Assembly: GCA_026169575.1 (NCBI GenBank)
Contig: JAPFCT010000009.1
Span: forward strand, 1-13,427
Source of the DNA: Faecalimonas sp.
GTDB lineage: Bacteria > Bacillota_A > Clostridia > Lachnospirales > Lachnospiraceae
Direction: 5' to 3'
DNA length: 13,427 nucleotides
A program made the translations under genes and the position numbers. Below are positions 12,006-13,427 of this stretch, piece by piece (position 1 is the first letter of the stretch; each line of letters starts with the position of its first letter). Under the pieces are notes generated by a model that was given only the letters and a program-made list of their open reading frames with translations, had not been told where the DNA came from and did no database searches.

Positions 12006-13427
12006 TCAGCACTCGATCCCTCTCCGGAACTGCATCTGATAAAGGTCAGCATACACACCGTCTTTCGCAAGCAGCTGCTCGTGGGTTCCTTCTTCCTCGA
12101 TTCCTTTCTCCGTCAGCACAAGGATCCTCTTCGCATTTCGGATCGTAGAAAGTCTGTGTGCGATCACAAATGTCGTACGGTTCTTTGCCAGACGTTCCAG
12201 TGACTGCTGCACCACTTTCTCGCTCTCATTATCCAGCGCCGATGTCGCCTCGTCAAAGATCAGGATCGGTGGGTTCTTTAAGAATACCCGGGCAATCGAC
12301 AGACGCTGCTTTTGTCCTCCTGATAGTTTCACACCGCGCTGACCGATATCGGTATCATACCCTTCCGGAAAGCTCATGATAAATTCATGGGCATTTGCAT
12401 TTCTCGCTGCCATGACCACTTCCTCATCTGTCGCATCCGGTTTTCCATAACGGATATTTTCCATGATCGTTCCTGCAAACAGATAGACATCCTGCTGCAC
12501 GATCCCGATATTATTTCTCAGATCATCTAACTTCATATCCCGGATATCAATACCGTCAATTCTGATCGCCCCTTCTGATACCTCATAAAACCGCGGGATC
12601 AGGCTGCAGATTGTAGTCTTTCCGACACCGGACGGTCCGACTAACGCCATATAATCTCCTGCCTCCACATCCAGATTGATGTGATCCAGCACATTCTCCG
12701 TACTGTCCTCATAATGGAACGATACATTTTCAAACTCAATTTTTCCTTCGAGGTGATCCACACTGACAGCATCCTCTTTGTCCTTGATATCCGGTGCGAT
12801 TGCCAGGATTTCAAGGAATCTCTCAAAACCGGAATATCCATTCTGGAACTGTTCTGTAAAGTTGACTAATTTCTTCACCGGCTCTGTAAAGTTGTTGATA
12901 TACAGAAGAAAGGTGATCAGATCGGTCACTGCCACGGTTCCTGCCGCCATAAAGCGCACGCCGGCAATCAGCACAACAACTGTGACAAGCGTTGTCAACG
13001 CCCCAAGCCCGGAATTGTACGCACCCATGTAGCGGTAGCTAATCTTCTTCGCAGCGACAAAACGGTCATTGCCATCCTGAAATTTTTTCATCTCGATTTT
13101 TTCATTTGCAAATGATTTTACAACGCGGATCCCTGAAAGGCTATCCTCGATCTGGCTGTTGATATCCGCGATCTTCTCACGATTTCTCTTAAATGCCCGC
13201 TTCATCTTCCGGTTATAACATCCTGCATACACGATCATGACCGGAATAAATGCAAATGCCACAAGTGTCAGTTTTGCATTGATGCTAAATAAGATCGCAA
13301 AAGACCCGACAAGCTTGATGACAGAGATCACGATATCTTCCGGTCCATGATGTAAAAGTTCTGTGATGTCAAACAGATCGCTCGTAATACGGGACAAAAG
13401 TCCTCCGACCTTCTGATTGTCATAGAA
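12006..13427 (-). CDS. ABC exporter (permease-ATPase), 5' end outside window
   Basis: This is the C-terminal 473 residues of a half-transporter; the frame is open to the right edge, so the N-terminus, including the first transmembrane helices, is missing. The visible part starts FYDNQKVGGLLSRITSD, a typical coupling-helix region, then four membrane helices to about residue 185. The ATPase domain (about 228-465) has Walker A GPSGVGKT (264-271), Q312, LSGGQ (368-372), Walker B ILIFDE (388-393) and His424. All catalytic residues are canonical, so it could work as a homodimer, unlike the pair at 4959-8592. It is 99 bases upstream of the DUF2156 gene on the same strand, with only a hairpin lacking a T tract between, so read-through is possible. 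Substrate unknown. Confidence 0.92.
   Translation of the reverse strand, partial: FYDNQKVGGLLSRITSDLFDITELLHHGPEDIVISVIKLVGSFAILFSINAKLTLVAFAFIPVMIVYAGCYNRKMKRAFKRNREKIADINSQIEDSLSGIRVVKSFANEKIEMKKFQDGNDRFVAAKKISYRYMGAYNSGLGALTTLVTVVVLIAGVRFMAAGTVAVTDLITFLLYINNFTEPVKKLVNFTEQFQNGYSGFERFLEILAIAPDIKDKEDAVSVDHLEGKIEFENVSFHYEDSTENVLDHINLDVEAGDYMALVGPSGVGKTTICSLIPRFYEVSEGAIRIDGIDIRDMKLDDLRNNIGIVQQDVYLFAGTIMENIRYGKPDATDEEVVMAARNANAHEFIMSFPEGYDTDIGQRGVKLSGGQKQRLSIARVFLKNPPILIFDEATSALDNESEKVVQQSLERLAKNRTTFVIAHRLSTIRNAKRILVLTEKGIEEEGTHEQLLAKDGVYADLYQMQFRRGIEC

Overview
The window looks like a mid-GC chromosomal segment of a Clostridia (Firmicutes), most likely Lachnospiraceae. The reasons are strong AGGAGG-type ribosome binding sites, TTGACA/TATAAT-type promoters, an archaeal-type aspartyl-tRNA synthetase, a fluoride riboswitch and a MarR/TetR-style controlled ABC exporter layout. 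This placement is inferred from protein character, not from a search. I see no rRNA, tRNA, CRISPR array, insertion sequence or phage gene.

Region 1 (1-1727, + strand): an AT-rich upstream stretch is followed by a 15-codon leader ORF (121-168). It has a perfect Shine-Dalgarno and ends Arg-Asp-Asp-Asp-Cys-stop. Behind it lies a chain of four mutually exclusive hairpins ending in an intrinsic terminator (240-279), then a second 18-codon small ORF (332-388), then an archaeal/eukaryal-type aspartyl-tRNA synthetase (417-1727). This reads as a ribosome-mediated attenuator sensing Asp-tRNA in front of an AspRS gene, and it is the most striking signal here. There is no T-box.

Region 2 (1747-3421, + strand): a TetR-family regulator and two small four-helix membrane proteins, the second of the DUF2871 type. 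An identical 13-bp palindrome, TGAACAACGTTCA, sits just downstream of the regulator's -10 box and again in front of the membrane-protein pair. This suggests autoregulation and shared control.

Region 3 (3454-4879, + strand): a sigma-A-like promoter, a fluoride (crcB-type) riboswitch with an overlapping terminator, and a cation:proton antiporter-family membrane protein, probably a fluoride-resistance gene. It ends at a strong bidirectional terminator shared with the convergent operon.

Region 4 (4959-8709, - strand): a two-gene heterodimeric ABC exporter operon. One half (581 aa) has a degenerate ATP site (Asp for the catalytic Glu, Gln for the switch His) and the partner (632 aa) has the matching degenerate LSQGQ signature. 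The promoter is flanked by three copies of an AAGGTNYCTnAACA-like motif, probably an operator for a regulator outside the window.

Region 5 (8762-13427, - strand): a DUF368/PopT-family polyprenyl-phosphate transporter with its own promoter and terminator; a class I/II PLP aminotransferase coupled by a 4-bp ATGA overlap to a DUF2156/LPG-synthase-C acyltransferase-like protein; and the C-terminal 473 residues of a canonical ABC exporter that runs off the right edge.
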